DNA of 59,737 bases, from positions 1 through 59,737 of the forward strand of contig NZ_JAEK01000026.1 in NCBI RefSeq assembly GCF_000518865.1, given 5' to 3'. The DNA is from Bacillus sp. J37 (GTDB lineage: Bacteria; Bacillota; Bacilli; Bacillales; Bacillaceae). This document shows positions 35,347 through 45,401 of the stretch, piece by piece. The translations under genes were made by a program, and so were the position numbers. The first letter of the stretch is position 1, and each line of letters starts with the position of its first letter. A model generated the notes under the pieces. The model did not search any database. It had not been told where the DNA came from and saw only the letters and a list, made by a program, of their open reading frames with translations.

Positions 35347-35904
35347 TTAATTCCCCCATTTATTAGTCTGTTTTTCTTGAAGTCGACTCAATAGCTTTTT
35401 GTTTATTTCCTTTAAATCCACTTGACCCGGCGGCTTCATTAGTTCTCTTTGTAATTCCTCTTTTAGTGTATTCGTATTTGATTTTGCTGCTAATTTTTCC
35501 TTATATGGTAACACTCTATTTTTAATTGTCGTTTCTAACCCTTCTAGTGGAGTTGGGATGTCTTTAACATCCTTTAAGATCATCATTTTAAGTTCTTTGA
35601 CTAAATTCAAAACCTCATGTAACTCCTCCTCAACGTTATCCAGCTTATCTTCGGACTGAACAATTAATTTTCCTAACCGTCCTACATCCCTTTTGGTAGG
35701 GAAATTTAATTGTGAAGACAGTTGCTCAACATAGTCATGTATGGCTTCAATTAAGTGTGCAAGTACGTGACCAGCTGTATTGGCAGTAAGAGCTACTTCT
35801 TCTTTATTCAATTGATCTTGAATATATTTATTCACTTTTCCCTCTAGTTGGAAACCCAGCTTTTTTAAGAGTGAAAACAATTCTGGTTTTTCACTGTTTG
35901 ACAT
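35347..35904 (-). CDS. phaR: PhaR/PhaE-type subunit of polyhydroxyalkanoate synthase
   Basis: This 185-residue, mostly helical and soluble protein lies immediately upstream of phaC. Helices with heptad-like spacing occur around residues 70-110 (QSEDKLDNVEEELHEVLN). In Bacillus class IV synthases the PhaR partner is needed for PhaC activity. Sequence alone would not identify it; the coupled position does. PhaE of class III enzymes is larger, so PhaR is the better name. GGAGG lies upstream of the ATG. Confidence 0.8.
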   Translation of the reverse strand: MSNSEKPELFSLLKKLGFQLEGKVNKYIQDQLNKEEVALTANTAGHVLAHLIEAIHDYVEQLSSQLNFPTKRDVGRLGKLIVQSEDKLDNVEEELHEVLNLVKELKMMILKDVKDIPTPLEGLETTIKNRVLPYKEKLAAKSNTNTLKEELQRELMKPPGQVDLKEINKKLLSRLQEKQTNKWGN

Positions 35905-36136
35905 AACCTATTTAATCCTCCAATCTAACGTTCTCCGTATACGTTTTATAAAAACTTTTATACTCTATTTTAGATAGTAATGATAGAAAAGGTGCATAAA
36001 ATAATGAGTTTGCCTTAGCCTGATTTTAAAAATAGATAACTAATTTAATGAAAAATAGTTTTGTATCCGTAACCTGAAAGTAGAGTTGCGAATAAACTAT
36101 CTCGTTTACTTAAATATGTAGAGGAGGGATAAAGTT

Positions 36137-36373
36137 ATGACTGAAAAACAATTTCTGGATTTACTTGACGATCATGATGCTCATCGAAACATACAACCAT
36201 ACTATGAACAATTGATGTCTTCACAGGTATTGAGGTTTATGGATGTAGAACTAGTAGATGCGTTTTTATCGCATTTTGAATTAAGTGAGGATATGACCTT
36301 TGAAGAGTTTATGGGCCTGTACAAAATATTTGAAGCAGTCTATGAGAAAGATAAATTTCCTATTATCTATTAA
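36137..36373 (+). CDS. Small hypothetical protein, 78 residues
   Basis: The ORF has a good AGAGGAGGG before its ATG and normal codon use. The product is acidic and predicted helical, with two similar pieces, LLDDHDAHRNIQPYYEQL and DMTFEEFMGLYKIFE. I do not recognise the family. It precedes the R2-like oxidase gene by 112 bases on the same strand and may be coexpressed. No membrane segment or signal peptide. Confidence 0.65.
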   Translation: MTEKQFLDLLDDHDAHRNIQPYYEQLMSSQVLRFMDVELVDAFLSHFELSEDMTFEEFMGLYKIFEAVYEKDKFPIIY

Positions 36374-36484
36374 ACAGAGTTTTATTGCGTATCAATTCGT
36401 AACATGTTTCTTTTAAAACAAGAGCGGTTGTCTATACACAATTGTATATCCCTCATACCATAGTGTAAAAGGAGGGTATTATCT

Positions 36485-37351
36485 ATGAGAAAGAAACTCA
36501 TTACAACGAGTACAAGAGGAATAAGGGAAACGGCCTTCCCGTATCAGTTATATCAAAAAGCAAAAAAATTCGGAGCATGGAATCCTCAAGACATAGATTT
36601 TACGCAAGACAAAGAGGATTGGAAAAACCTTTCTACTAGACATCGCGATTGGATTATAAAACTACTTGCCCAGTTTCAAGGCGGAGAAGAGGCCGTAACA
36701 CACGATTTACTACCCCTTCTTAAAATTGCTTCTATTGAAGGGAGAATCGAGGAGGAATTGTTTTTAACAACATTTCTCTATGATGAAGCAAAGCATACAG
36801 AACTATTTAGAAAAGTTTTAGATGAGTTGGGTGAAAGAGAAGATTTAACACACCTGCATTCAAAAACATATCGGAAGTTTTTTTATGAAATCCTCCCTGA
36901 TACAATGGAACAACTGTGGAATCATCCTACTCCGGAAGCACTTGCTGATGCAGCTACTGTATACAATATGTTTTCAGAAGGAGTATTAGCGGAAACAGGG
37001 TATAAAGTTTTCTCAGATGGATTACACAAAATGGGGATCATGCCCGGATTATTAAAAGGTATTGAATATTTAAAAAAAGACGAATCAAGACATATTGCAT
37101 ATGGGACGTATTTGCTTCAGCGATTAATTAGTGAGCATCCTCAGCTTTTTGATCGGGTAATCAAAAAAATGGAAGAATTGGCCCCTCTGGCTCTAGCTTT
37201 AAACGAGGAAGGAATGGCCTTTGAAGAGGATGAAAAAGGAAAAACAGCTACTAAAGAACTAATGAATTTCTCTAAGAAACAATTAATGACACGAATTGAA
37301 ATTCTTTCAAGAGCTAAAACAAAAAGTATCGATGAATTATATCCGTATTAA
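36485..37351 (+). CDS. R2-like ligand-binding oxidase (R2lox)
   Basis: This 288-residue ferritin-like protein has a Mn/Fe cofactor and a bound fatty acid in known homologues. All six metal ligands are in place: Glu68, Glu101, His104, Glu165, Glu200 and His203. Val71 and Tyr160, which form an ether cross-link in the Geobacillus enzyme, are also present (EEAVTHD and TVYNMFSEG). These residues separate it from ribonucleotide reductase R2, which has a radical Tyr elsewhere. There is no nrdE nearby. The in vivo substrate of the family is not settled. A strong AAAGGAGGG precedes the ATG. Confidence 0.9.
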   Translation: MRKKLITTSTRGIRETAFPYQLYQKAKKFGAWNPQDIDFTQDKEDWKNLSTRHRDWIIKLLAQFQGGEEAVTHDLLPLLKIASIEGRIEEELFLTTFLYDEAKHTELFRKVLDELGEREDLTHLHSKTYRKFFYEILPDTMEQLWNHPTPEALADAATVYNMFSEGVLAETGYKVFSDGLHKMGIMPGLLKGIEYLKKDESRHIAYGTYLLQRLISEHPQLFDRVIKKMEELAPLALALNEEGMAFEEDEKGKTATKELMNFSKKQLMTRIEILSRAKTKSIDELYPY

Positions 37352-37544
37352 GGTAGAGAGGCTAGGAGATGTTCCTAGTCTTTTATGTTGTATGTAATTC
37401 TCCTACTATGTAAACAATATATTCCATAAAACTTGTCAAATAGAAAAAATTAAAGGTAGAATTAAATAGGGCCTTTTTTCCTATCTCGGATGAAGGTTAA
37501 ATCCTGAGGAGATTAAGACGTCTTTTCAGTAGAGGAGGATTTAT

Positions 37545-38045
37545 ATGAGAATATTTTCTTGCTTTTTAAGTGGAATTGTCATATTTATTTTAACAGGCTG
37601 TATGCCATCAAGTGAAGAAATAAAGAAAGAAACGATAGAAAATGCAGAACAAGCTTTTTCAAGTAAGAAACAAAAGTCAAATGAATCATCAGACCTGTTT
37701 TCCTATTATCTTCCAGAAGATTTTCAAGTGAAAGAAACGAAAAAAGCGAATGTTCTGCTTGAAAAGGGGAATCAAAGCTTTATTCTTTTTGTTAATCAAA
37801 ATGAAGATGAAAGCAGTAAGGTTTCCTTTGAAACACTAGCGGAACAATATAAAGAACCTTTCATATCTGAAACATTTGAAAGAGATAATGAATTTGGATA
37901 TATATTTGTAGTCAAGGTTGATAAAAACTTGTATGAAGTAACAGTTGGCTTAGGTGGAACAAAGCTTACGACAGAATCGGAAGCACATAATCTGCACGAT
38001 GATGTACAAGTAATGATGGAAATTGTGAAATCTGTTCAATATTAA
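37545..38045 (+). CDS. Putative lipoprotein, 166 residues
   Basis: The N-terminus MRIFSCFLSGIVIFILTGC is a lipoprotein signal with lipobox LTGC and modified Cys19. After it comes a charged, helical linker (residues 22-50) and a beta-rich domain ending in a predicted helix. It should be anchored outside the membrane. I do not recognise the family. GAGGAGG precedes the ATG. It stands alone between R2lox and ytpP. Confidence 0.8.
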   Translation: MRIFSCFLSGIVIFILTGCMPSSEEIKKETIENAEQAFSSKKQKSNESSDLFSYYLPEDFQVKETKKANVLLEKGNQSFILFVNQNEDESSKVSFETLAEQYKEPFISETFERDNEFGYIFVVKVDKNLYEVTVGLGGTKLTTESEAHNLHDDVQVMMEIVKSVQY

Positions 38046-38194
38046 AGAAAATCCCTGTGATTACCACGTTTTTTTTGTTAGTTAGGTTCGAAAAACACAT
38101 TTTGCAAGGTGGCTAAGTGGAATCATAAGAGGATATCATATAAACTATAATATGTAACAAAAAGTAAGGTTGCATGAATAAAGGAGGACTAACA

Positions 38195-38512
38195 ATGAAA
38201 CAGCTACAATCCATTGATGAATATAAAAAGATCACACAAGAAGAAAAGGTTATTCTGATGTTTTCTGCTGATTGGTGCCCGGACTGTCGAGTAATCGAAC
38301 CTATTCTACCAGAGATAGAGCAGGAAAATAGCGAATTTACTTTTTATTATGTAGATCGTGACGAGTACATTGATTTATGTGCGGAGCTGAATGTTTATGG
38401 AATTCCAAGCTTTGTCGCATTTCATGAAGGAAAAGAAGTAGGTCGTTTTGTTAATAAAGAACGTAAATCGAAAGAACAAATTCAGGAGTTTATTGATAGT
38501 ATTTCAATATAA
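38195..38512 (+). CDS. ytpP: Thioredoxin-like protein YtpP
   Basis: This 105-residue thioredoxin-fold protein has the active site WCPDC (Cys28, Cys31) and the cis-Pro loop YGIPSFVAF near residues 72-80. It should reduce disulfides in the cytosol; the CPDC motif differs from the CGPC of TrxA. AAAGGAGG at 38178-38185 selects the ATG at 38195 rather than 38174. It is followed by ytpQ after 35 bases, as in B. subtilis. Confidence 0.92.
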   Translation: MKQLQSIDEYKKITQEEKVILMFSADWCPDCRVIEPILPEIEQENSEFTFYYVDRDEYIDLCAELNVYGIPSFVAFHEGKEVGRFVNKERKSKEQIQEFIDSISI

Positions 38513-38547
38513 AGAGATGTGAAAGTGTTTAGAAAGGAGGGGTAGAG

Positions 38548-39351
38548 ATGAAAATGACATCAAGAAAATTAGTCGAAATACTAAAAAACCAACTTTCTAA
38601 TCAAGGCTTAAAGTTTCATTTTGATCGTGAAAAAGACACACTACGAATAGAAGACGATGAAACCAAAAAAGGTGTAACGCTGTCAATGCCAGGCATTATA
38701 GCCAAATGGGAGACAAAAAACCAAAATGCGATAGATGAGGTTGTTTATTATGTTGAAGAAGCTCTTCATGCAATGAAAAATCAGCAGGAGCTAACAGGTA
38801 AGGAAAAATCAATTTTTCCGGTTATCCGCTCAACTTCCTTTCCAACTGAAAGCAATGAAGGCATTGCATTAGTTTATACAGACCACACAGCTGAGACACG
38901 AATCTATTACGCGCTTGACCTAGGTAATACGTATAGGCTGATTGATGAGAAAATGATGCAAAGGGAAAATTGGAATATTGAGCAAATCAAAGAGATTGCA
39001 TCATTTAATATAAGGTCATTAAAGACAAGTGTGAAAGAAGATCATGTCGCAGGAAATGTTTTCTATTTCTTAAATGCTAATGATGGTTACGATGCAAGCC
39101 GTATATTAAATGAAAGTCTTCTCCATTCGTATAAAGAAAGAATGGTTGGAAAAATGGCTGTTGCTGTTCCACACCAGGATGTCCTCATTATTGTTGACAT
39201 TCAAAACGAAACGGGATATGACATTTTGGCTCAATTAACGATGAGCTTTTTCGCAAGCGGAAGAGTTCCTATTACGGCTTTGTCATTCTTGTATGAAAAC
39301 AATGAGTTGGAGCCAATCTTCATTTTAGGGAAAAATAAGCCCAAGCTTTGA
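38548..39351 (+). CDS. ytpQ: DUF1444 protein YtpQ
   Basis: This 267-residue soluble protein matches the DUF1444/YtpQ family by length, locus and sequence, with [15 protein letters not shown] at the start and [20 protein letters not shown] near residue 213. Function is unknown. AAAGGAGGGG lies upstream. In B. subtilis ytpR follows; here a 300-base gap and terminator lie between ytpQ and sftA. Confidence 0.88.
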   Translation: MKMTSRKLVEILKNQLSNQGLKFHFDREKDTLRIEDDETKKGVTLSMPGIIAKWETKNQNAIDEVVYYVEEALHAMKNQQELTGKEKSIFPVIRSTSFPTESNEGIALVYTDHTAETRIYYALDLGNTYRLIDEKMMQRENWNIEQIKEIASFNIRSLKTSVKEDHVAGNVFYFLNANDGYDASRILNESLLHSYKERMVGKMAVAVPHQDVLIIVDIQNETGYDILAQLTMSFFASGRVPITALSFLYENNELEPIFILGKNKPKL

Positions 39352-39652
39352 TTTAAATAGTATGAATGTAACCATAAATAGAGGGCTTTATTAACACCCA
39401 TAAAAAAACAATTGAAACGTAACATGTACATATAAATGAAAAAGGAGGCGCCGAGCAATCAGAAACAATTGCATTGGTACCTCTTTTTTTATGAATACAA
39501 ATGGTGAAACATAATTTTCTTTTACACTTATATCTACAAATTCAGACATTTATTGATACAATAGAAGAGATATTTTTTAGTTCTTAACTAAAATAAATGG
39601 CTCCTTGATTATGGGATTAGCCATATTTTGATTATATTGAAAGAGTGATAAT
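39352..39652 (+). other. Intergenic region between ytpQ and sftA, with a terminator
   Basis: A hairpin at 39441-39490 pairs AGGAGGCGCC-side bases with GGTACCTCT, followed by TTTTTTT, and probably ends the ytpPQ transcript. The remainder is AT-rich and should contain the sftA promoter. No YtpR-like ORF (about 200 residues) or fragment of it was seen. Confidence 0.6.
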
Positions 39653-42202
39653 ATGAGTTGGTTTAAAAAAATGGTTTCACTATTGTTCGGAGATGAAGAA
39701 GAAACGGAGACAGATGCTCTTGAGCATCAGCCAAAATCTCATCAAGAGCATCAATCAGTAAAAAATGTTCTTAGCGATCCAAAAACAACTGAATGGGAAA
39801 ACCGTCAGCAGATGAAAGCTGAGGCAAGAGTTTCCTATCAATATCCAAAAGGGAATTTTCGATTTCCTATTATTCCTGATGAAAGACATATAAAAAGAGT
39901 TGAACGTCCAAGAAGAAAAGACAATCAAGAAAACAATCAAAGGAAGCAAGCTGAGAAAAAAACTCAAGAATATAAAAGCTTCGATCGATATAAACAGGCA
40001 CAGGAATCGGCGGTTGAAAAGAAAGAAATAACATACGCAAAGAAAAGGCCGTTTCATCCAACAGCTATTCCATCACCGGTTTATGGGTTTCAGCCTAGAG
40101 ATGAGAGGATAAAGAATCGGCCAATTCACCTCGATAACAATAGGAATCATCATGAACAAAAGCTTGCAGCTGAAACAATAGAATCCGTGGAAGAAAAGAT
40201 CAGTTCAATGGAACTTGAAGAATCATATGAACCAAATCATATCATGGAACAAGTACATAGAGATGAACAGCAGCCTGCTCATCTTCCAGATGATCAACTT
40301 ACTGCAGTTGATGAAGATGAAGATGAAGATACATCATTAACTTTTGAGATTGATAGTAAAGAAATAAAAACTGAAATTCAACTTGAGGAAGAAGATCTTG
40401 TAGATGAGGCTCTAACGATTGTAAAAACAGAGTATCAAAAACAAATACATGACGATCAAGTAAATTTAAAAGAAATAACGAAGCATGAAGAACAGGCTGA
40501 GTACCGATATGAAGAAAATGAAGCTATCATTGAACTAGAAGAAACTCTACAAGAAGGTGAACAGCATGATGAGATTATACATGCTGAAAACACGATAATT
40601 GTAGAGCAATCTCCATCAACTGAGGAAGAGCAGACAGAAACAGAAAGTATGAAACAGGAGAAACCGGATAGTACAAGCCATAGTCATAGTGAAAACACAC
40701 CTAGACGCAAGTCAGCTCCATTTAATGTGATGATGTTAGGGAGAGATAAGCAAAAATTAAGAGAGAAAAGTCAGGAACATGGCTATCAATTTCCATTACT
40801 TAACTATTTAAATGTAGCGGATAGAGAAGTAATCGAAGATCATACTTGGCTGGAATCTCAAAAAGATCTTTTGAATGTCACATTAAAAAACTTTAATGTG
40901 AGAGCCAGTGTTGTAAATGTTACACAAGGACCTTCTGTAACACGGTTTGAAGTACATCCTGAGCCGGGAGTAAAGGTAAATAAGATAACAAATTTAAGTG
41001 ATGATATTAAATTAAGCTTATCTGCTAAAGACATAAGAATTGAGGCACCAATCCCGGGGAAAAATACAATAGGAATTGAAGTCCCTAATAAAGTAAGTAA
41101 GATGGTTTACTTACGGGAAATCTTAAGAAGTACTGAGTTTCGTTTAAATCCTTCACCGATGACTGCCGTATTAGGTTTAGATATTGCCGGACAACCAGCT
41201 GTTACAGATTTAAAGAAGATGCCACATGGTTTGATAGCAGGAGCAACCGGATCCGGGAAAAGTGTGTGTATCAATACGATCCTTATTAGCTTGTTATATA
41301 AGGCTTCACCACATGAAGTGAAATTAATGCTAATTGATCCAAAAATGGTTGAATTAGCCCCTTATAATGAAATTCCTCATCTCGTAAGTCCGGTGATTAC
41401 AGATGTAAAAGCTGCAACAGCTGCATTAAAATGGGCTGTGGAGGAAATGGAAAGACGCTATGAATTATTTGCACACTCCGGTACCAGGGAAATTACAAGA
41501 TATAACCAGCTCGTCAAAGAGCACAAACAAGGTGAGCATTTACCATATCTAGTTATTATCATAGATGAGTTAGCTGATTTAATGATGGTTGCTCCAAATG
41601 ATGTTGAGGAAGCGATTTGTCGGATTGCTCAAAAAGCACGGGCATGTGGTATTCATCTTATTGTTGCAACTCAAAGACCATCTGTTGATGTTATTACAGG
41701 ATTAATTAAAGCAAATATCCCAACAAGAATTGCTTTTTCTGTATCATCACAGGTTGATTCAAGGACAATTATTGATGTTAATGGAGCTGAGAAATTATTA
41801 GGTAAAGGTGATATGCTGTTTTTGGAAAATGGTTCATCAAAAGCAGTTAGACTTCAAGGTACCTTTGTATCAGATGAAGAAATTGAGCGAGTTGTGAAAC
41901 ATGTGAAGCTTCAATCAAAGCCTGATTATTTATTTCATCAAGATGAACTGGTAAAAAAAGCGACCATTCAATCAGAAGAGGATGAGCTATTCCTCGAGGC
42001 CTGTGAGTTTGTCGTAAATCAGGGTGGTGCATCAACATCCAGTCTGCAAAGAAGATTTAGAATTGGATACAATCGTGCCGCCAGATTAATCGATATGATG
42101 GAAGAACAAGGAATTATCTCCGAAAATCGAGGAAGCAAGCCAAGAGATGTGTTAATCTCTGAAGAAGAGTTGGATGCAATCCACGAAACCCACGTGCTTT
42201 AA
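39653..42202 (+). CDS. sftA: Soluble FtsK/SpoIIIE-type DNA translocase SftA
   Basis: This 849-residue DNA motor moves chromosome ends away from the closing septum. The N-terminus has no membrane segments, unlike SpoIIIE. A long acidic, low-complexity linker covers about residues 20-350. The beta and alpha motor domains follow, with Walker A GATGSGKS near 530-537, Walker [14 protein letters not shown] near 637 and the RQ-type [12 protein letters not shown] near 680. A gamma winged helix with [13 protein letters not shown] lies near 803-815. The B. subtilis protein is somewhat longer. The ribosome-binding site is weak (GTGATA). Confidence 0.95.
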   Translation: MSWFKKMVSLLFGDEEETETDALEHQPKSHQEHQSVKNVLSDPKTTEWENRQQMKAEARVSYQYPKGNFRFPIIPDERHIKRVERPRRKDNQENNQRKQAEKKTQEYKSFDRYKQAQESAVEKKEITYAKKRPFHPTAIPSPVYGFQPRDERIKNRPIHLDNNRNHHEQKLAAETIESVEEKISSMELEESYEPNHIMEQVHRDEQQPAHLPDDQLTAVDEDEDEDTSLTFEIDSKEIKTEIQLEEEDLVDEALTIVKTEYQKQIHDDQVNLKEITKHEEQAEYRYEENEAIIELEETLQEGEQHDEIIHAENTIIVEQSPSTEEEQTETESMKQEKPDSTSHSHSENTPRRKSAPFNVMMLGRDKQKLREKSQEHGYQFPLLNYLNVADREVIEDHTWLESQKDLLNVTLKNFNVRASVVNVTQGPSVTRFEVHPEPGVKVNKITNLSDDIKLSLSAKDIRIEAPIPGKNTIGIEVPNKVSKMVYLREILRSTEFRLNPSPMTAVLGLDIAGQPAVTDLKKMPHGLIAGATGSGKSVCINTILISLLYKASPHEVKLMLIDPKMVELAPYNEIPHLVSPVITDVKAATAALKWAVEEMERRYELFAHSGTREITRYNQLVKEHKQGEHLPYLVIIIDELADLMMVAPNDVEEAICRIAQKARACGIHLIVATQRPSVDVITGLIKANIPTRIAFSVSSQVDSRTIIDVNGAEKLLGKGDMLFLENGSSKAVRLQGTFVSDEEIERVVKHVKLQSKPDYLFHQDELVKKATIQSEEDELFLEACEFVVNQGGASTSSLQRRFRIGYNRAARLIDMMEEQGIISENRGSKPRDVLISEEELDAIHETHVL

Positions 42203-42243
42203 AAAATATGATAAGATACGATTAAAAAGGTTAGGTTTTTTGT

Positions 42244-42900
42244 ATGGATAATATTGTTTATCTACAAGCTCTTCGTAAAGAAAAAGAAAATCAGCTTACA
42301 ACTTTTATATGTGACCATTTAAAGGCGGTCCATACACATGTTGACCGCCATGTAAACATAAGGGAAAAAGTAAAAGCAAAACATATTTTAACCAAAAAGC
42401 TTTTGAATGAGAAATCAGCGGTTTTAACCCTATCTCAAGAGCGATTATTTAAAGACTGGTTTACGTTTGATTATTTAACGATAAAAGGCTTGACCAACTA
42501 TCAAACTTATATTAAATACGGGAACCGCATGAAGCATCCACTGGATTCTGTCGTACATGCTTTATTTATGGCTAGTGTACTTGAACCATTTAAAGTAATA
42601 AAATATGATAAACCACATATACATGCAAAGAAATTACTAACGAATGAAATCTGCACAATAAAGCTCGATGAAGGAATTCCTGATTTACATGATAATGAAT
42701 GGGTCTTTTTACGCTCAATTCCTGTATTCGATGATTTATTTTTAATAAGTGATATGTTTATTCAACATGATCATATGATGATGGATGAATTACGTATACA
42801 CTTCGAAAAAAGTACTGATAGTTGGCGTACATTTTTAAAGAAATATTCCATAAAATATAGTTGGAATTGTACGAAGGTGAAATTGAGTTCAAAAGAGTAA
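42244..42900 (+). CDS. Conserved protein of unknown function between sftA and murC
   Basis: This 218-residue soluble protein is 41 bases after sftA and may be cotranscribed. The central block FKDWFTFDYLTIKGLTNYQT, the LEPFKV strand and LLTNEICTIKLDE followed by NEWVFLRSIPVFDDLFLISD follow the order of a domain found beside SEC-C motifs in some bacterial proteins. There is no SEC-C zinc motif here. The similarity is from memory and weak. No role assigned. ATG follows GGTTAGG, a modest ribosome-binding site. Confidence 0.6.
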   Translation: MDNIVYLQALRKEKENQLTTFICDHLKAVHTHVDRHVNIREKVKAKHILTKKLLNEKSAVLTLSQERLFKDWFTFDYLTIKGLTNYQTYIKYGNRMKHPLDSVVHALFMASVLEPFKVIKYDKPHIHAKKLLTNEICTIKLDEGIPDLHDNEWVFLRSIPVFDDLFLISDMFIQHDHMMMDELRIHFEKSTDSWRTFLKKYSIKYSWNCTKVKLSSKE

Positions 42901-43086
42901 TTCGATTTTTCATAGTCATTACGGATGGCTAATGGTATAATATAATTTTGTAGGCTGATTACATATTAGGGGAAAAAACAAGAATTGTTTGTATTTCCTA
43001 AGAGACGTTTACTATACAACGGGTTGCAAATCAAGATAAGCGTCATATACTGTCAATCAGATAGACGTTTGTTGGAGGTTCTAATT

Positions 43087-44385
43087 ATGACTGTTTATCA
43101 TTTTGTTGGAATTAAAGGGACTGGAATGAGTGCCCTTGCACAGATTTTACATGATATGAACTATGAAGTTCAGGGATCTGATATAGAGAAAAAAGTATTT
43201 ACACAAAAAGCACTTGAAGCACGAAATATTAAAATTTTACCCTTCTCAAAAGAAAATATTAGAGAAGGATTAACGATTATTGCAGGAAATGCGTATCCGG
43301 ATACACATGAAGAAATTGTTGAAGCACAAAACCAAGGCTTACCAGTTATTCGATATCATCGCTTTTTGGGAGAATTCCTTCAAAAATATATCAGTGTTGG
43401 TATTACGGGTGTACATGGAAAAACATCGACAACCGGATTGCTTTCACATGTAATTAAAGGCGCTGAACCTACATCGTTTTTAATTGGTGATGGTACAGGT
43501 AGTGGAGTTCCTGAAAGCAAGTATTTTATTTTCGAAGCATGTGAATATCGCAGGCATTTCTTATCCTACCAGCCGGATTATGCGATCATGACAAATATCG
43601 ATTTTGATCATCCTGATTATTTTACAAGCATTGAAGATGTTTTCAGTGCATTTCAGGAAATGGCTCTTCAGGTGAAGAAAGGGATCATCGCATGTGGTGA
43701 TGACGAACAGTTGCAGCAAATTCAGGCAAAAGTACCAGTTGTTTATTATGGATTTAATGAAGATAATGATTTTCAAGCTAGAAACATCGTGAAATCAACC
43801 GATGGTACAGCATTTGATGTTTTTGTTCGTAATACATTTTATGCATCTTTCAACATTACCTCTTACGGAGATCATAGTGTATTAAATGCATTATCAGTTA
43901 TTGCACTATGTCACTATGAAGGAGTTGATGTTGAAATCATTCAACAAAGACTTCAAACATTTGAAGGTGTTAAAAGACGTTTTAATGAAAAACGAATTGG
44001 AAACCAAATTTTAATTGATGATTATGCACATCATCCAACCGAAATTAACGCAACAATTGATGCTGCTAAACAAAAATATCCTGATCGTGACATTGTCGCT
44101 GTTTTCCAGCCGCATACATTTACAAGAACACAATCCTTTTTAGATGAGTTTGCGGATAGCTTACAAAGAGCAGACTACGTCTACTTATGTGATATTTTCG
44201 GTTCAGCACGTGAAAATGTTGGAAAGTTATCAATTGATAATTTGCTTGAAAAAATTGATAATTCTAGTCTTATTAAGGAAGAAGGTACTGCTGTGCTTAA
44301 AGCACATGAACATGCTGTATTGGTTTTCATGGGTGCTGGTGATATTCAAAAATATCAAGAAGCTTATGAAAACGTCTTAGCATAA
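43087..44385 (+). CDS. murC: UDP-N-acetylmuramate--L-alanine ligase
   Basis: This 432-residue cytoplasmic ligase adds L-Ala to UDP-MurNAc with ATP, the first peptide step of peptidoglycan synthesis. The UDP-binding N-domain begins [18 protein letters not shown]. The ATP loop is TGVHGKTST near residues 107-115. The family motif [12 protein letters not shown] lies near 168-179 and the C-domain [10 protein letters not shown] near 315. TTGGAGG at 43073-43079 fixes ATG 43087; the frame is open to 42985 with no signal. A strong terminator follows. Confidence 0.96.
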   Translation: MTVYHFVGIKGTGMSALAQILHDMNYEVQGSDIEKKVFTQKALEARNIKILPFSKENIREGLTIIAGNAYPDTHEEIVEAQNQGLPVIRYHRFLGEFLQKYISVGITGVHGKTSTTGLLSHVIKGAEPTSFLIGDGTGSGVPESKYFIFEACEYRRHFLSYQPDYAIMTNIDFDHPDYFTSIEDVFSAFQEMALQVKKGIIACGDDEQLQQIQAKVPVVYYGFNEDNDFQARNIVKSTDGTAFDVFVRNTFYASFNITSYGDHSVLNALSVIALCHYEGVDVEIIQQRLQTFEGVKRRFNEKRIGNQILIDDYAHHPTEINATIDAAKQKYPDRDIVAVFQPHTFTRTQSFLDEFADSLQRADYVYLCDIFGSARENVGKLSIDNLLEKIDNSSLIKEEGTAVLKAHEHAVLVFMGAGDIQKYQEAYENVLA

Positions 44386-44392
44386 AGTATAT

Positions 44393-44428
44393 AAAAACAG
44401 CTGACATTTATGTCAGCTGTTTTTTGTA
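44393..44428 (+). terminator. murC terminator
   Basis: AAAACAGCTGACAT and TGTCAGCTGTTTT pair perfectly around TTT-type loop, followed by a T run. Confidence 0.92.
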
Positions 44429-44460
44429 TACATGAAAGAAAATATATAATTTCGTACTTA

Positions 44461-44576
44461 GTGTCCAGCTCCAGCGACTAGCCCCTCTAGGGTCTAGTCA
44501 ATTTGGAATAGAAGGCAAAGAACCTTCTATTTCAATTTGACTTATTTGCGGCTGACCAAGGCGCTAGCGCTTTTCT
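44461..44576. repeat. Palindromic repeat family A, full-length copy
   Basis: The left end GTGTCCAGCTCCAGCGACTAG and right end GACCAAGGCGCTAGCGCTTTTC flank a central hairpin pairing 44497-44515 with 44523-44541 (17 of 19 positions). It is the inverse of the copy at 53598-53721. The right end abuts the stop codon of the FHA regulator gene. Confidence 0.8.
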
Positions 44577-45277
44577 TATTTACCTGCTAACAGATGGATC
44601 CTATCCTCTATCATGGTTAGTGTATAACCTCTGCCCCTAATCGTGTTGATTTTTATTGTATTCGGTAATTTTTTTCTAAGCCTATAAATGAGCGCATTCA
44701 CTTCTTCATTCCCAACCAAGTATTCGTTATTACCCGATATTTGTCTTTCCGGCCAAACATATTCAATAATTTCTTCTTTCGATATAAATGTTTTTCTTTG
44801 TAAAAGAATATCTATGAACTTGAATTCCTTCTCAGTTAAAGAAATAGTGTCATTTTGAATGTGTAATGTTTGCTTAAGAAAGTCAAGTTTAGGCTCAATT
44901 TTCGCGAGATTTTCTATATTTAGGATTGATAGCTCAGAGGTTTGCTCAAAATCTCTAAGTGAAAATGATAAAACAACTAAATTTTTAGCAAATGAGATCT
45001 TATCGTTGGTTTTGAGTTGAACGGGTTTAAAAGGATTTAATTTTTTATCATTAAGATAAGTGCCGTGTTTGCTAGCCAAATCCTTAATAAAAATATTGTT
45101 CGACCTAAGGAAAATGGTGAAATGCTTCCTGGAAACAAAAATATTATTAAAGGATATATCAGGTGTCAAAGTACTCGATTTCCTGCCAAAGGTTGTTTCT
45201 GGTTTATGTAAGGAAATAATATCCCCTGATTCAAAATATGGCGCTTGTTGAACAACAAGATAAGAATAAATGTCCAT
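44576..45277 (-). CDS. FHA-domain winged-helix transcriptional regulator
   Basis: This 233-residue protein joins an N-terminal FHA domain (about residues 20-105) to a C-terminal OmpR-type winged helix (about 140-228). FHA landmarks are FGRKSS at 30-35, VSRKHF at 48-53 and LASKHGTYLN at 67-76, where the usual Asn before Gly is His71. The DNA-binding part has LTEKEFKFIDILL and the closing INTIRGRGYTL hairpin. There is no receiver domain, so input would be phosphothreonine binding, implying a Ser/Thr kinase. It is divergent from an ABC transporter operon 124 bases away, its likely target. AGGAG precedes the ATG. Confidence 0.88.
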   Translation of the reverse strand: MDIYSYLVVQQAPYFESGDIISLHKPETTFGRKSSTLTPDISFNNIFVSRKHFTIFLRSNNIFIKDLASKHGTYLNDKKLNPFKPVQLKTNDKISFAKNLVVLSFSLRDFEQTSELSILNIENLAKIEPKLDFLKQTLHIQNDTISLTEKEFKFIDILLQRKTFISKEEIIEYVWPERQISGNNEYLVGNEEVNALIYRLRKKLPNTIKINTIRGRGYTLTMIEDRIHLLAGK

Positions 45278-45401
45278 TTTTCTAATTACTCCTATTTATT
45301 AGATTCCTATCATTCACTTATTATCCTATAACTATTGTTTATCGGCAATTGAATCTTTACTATAAAAATGTGGAAGAAGCGATTTAGGAAGCAGGTGTAT
45401 T
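45278..45401. promoter_or_regulatory. Shared control region between the FHA regulator and ABC operon
   Basis: TTCCTAT at 45304-45310 and TATCCTAT at 45322-45329 are short direct repeats between the divergent genes, 19 bases apart; a third TCCTAT at 45290 overlaps the regulator ribosome-binding site. OmpR-type winged helices bind direct repeats, so these are candidate operators, on weak evidence. Confidence 0.3.

Noticed and set aside
36485-37351. Ribonucleotide reductase R2 (NrdF)
   Set aside because: The Val71/Tyr160 pair, the ligand spacing and the lack of nrdE/nrdI point to R2lox instead.
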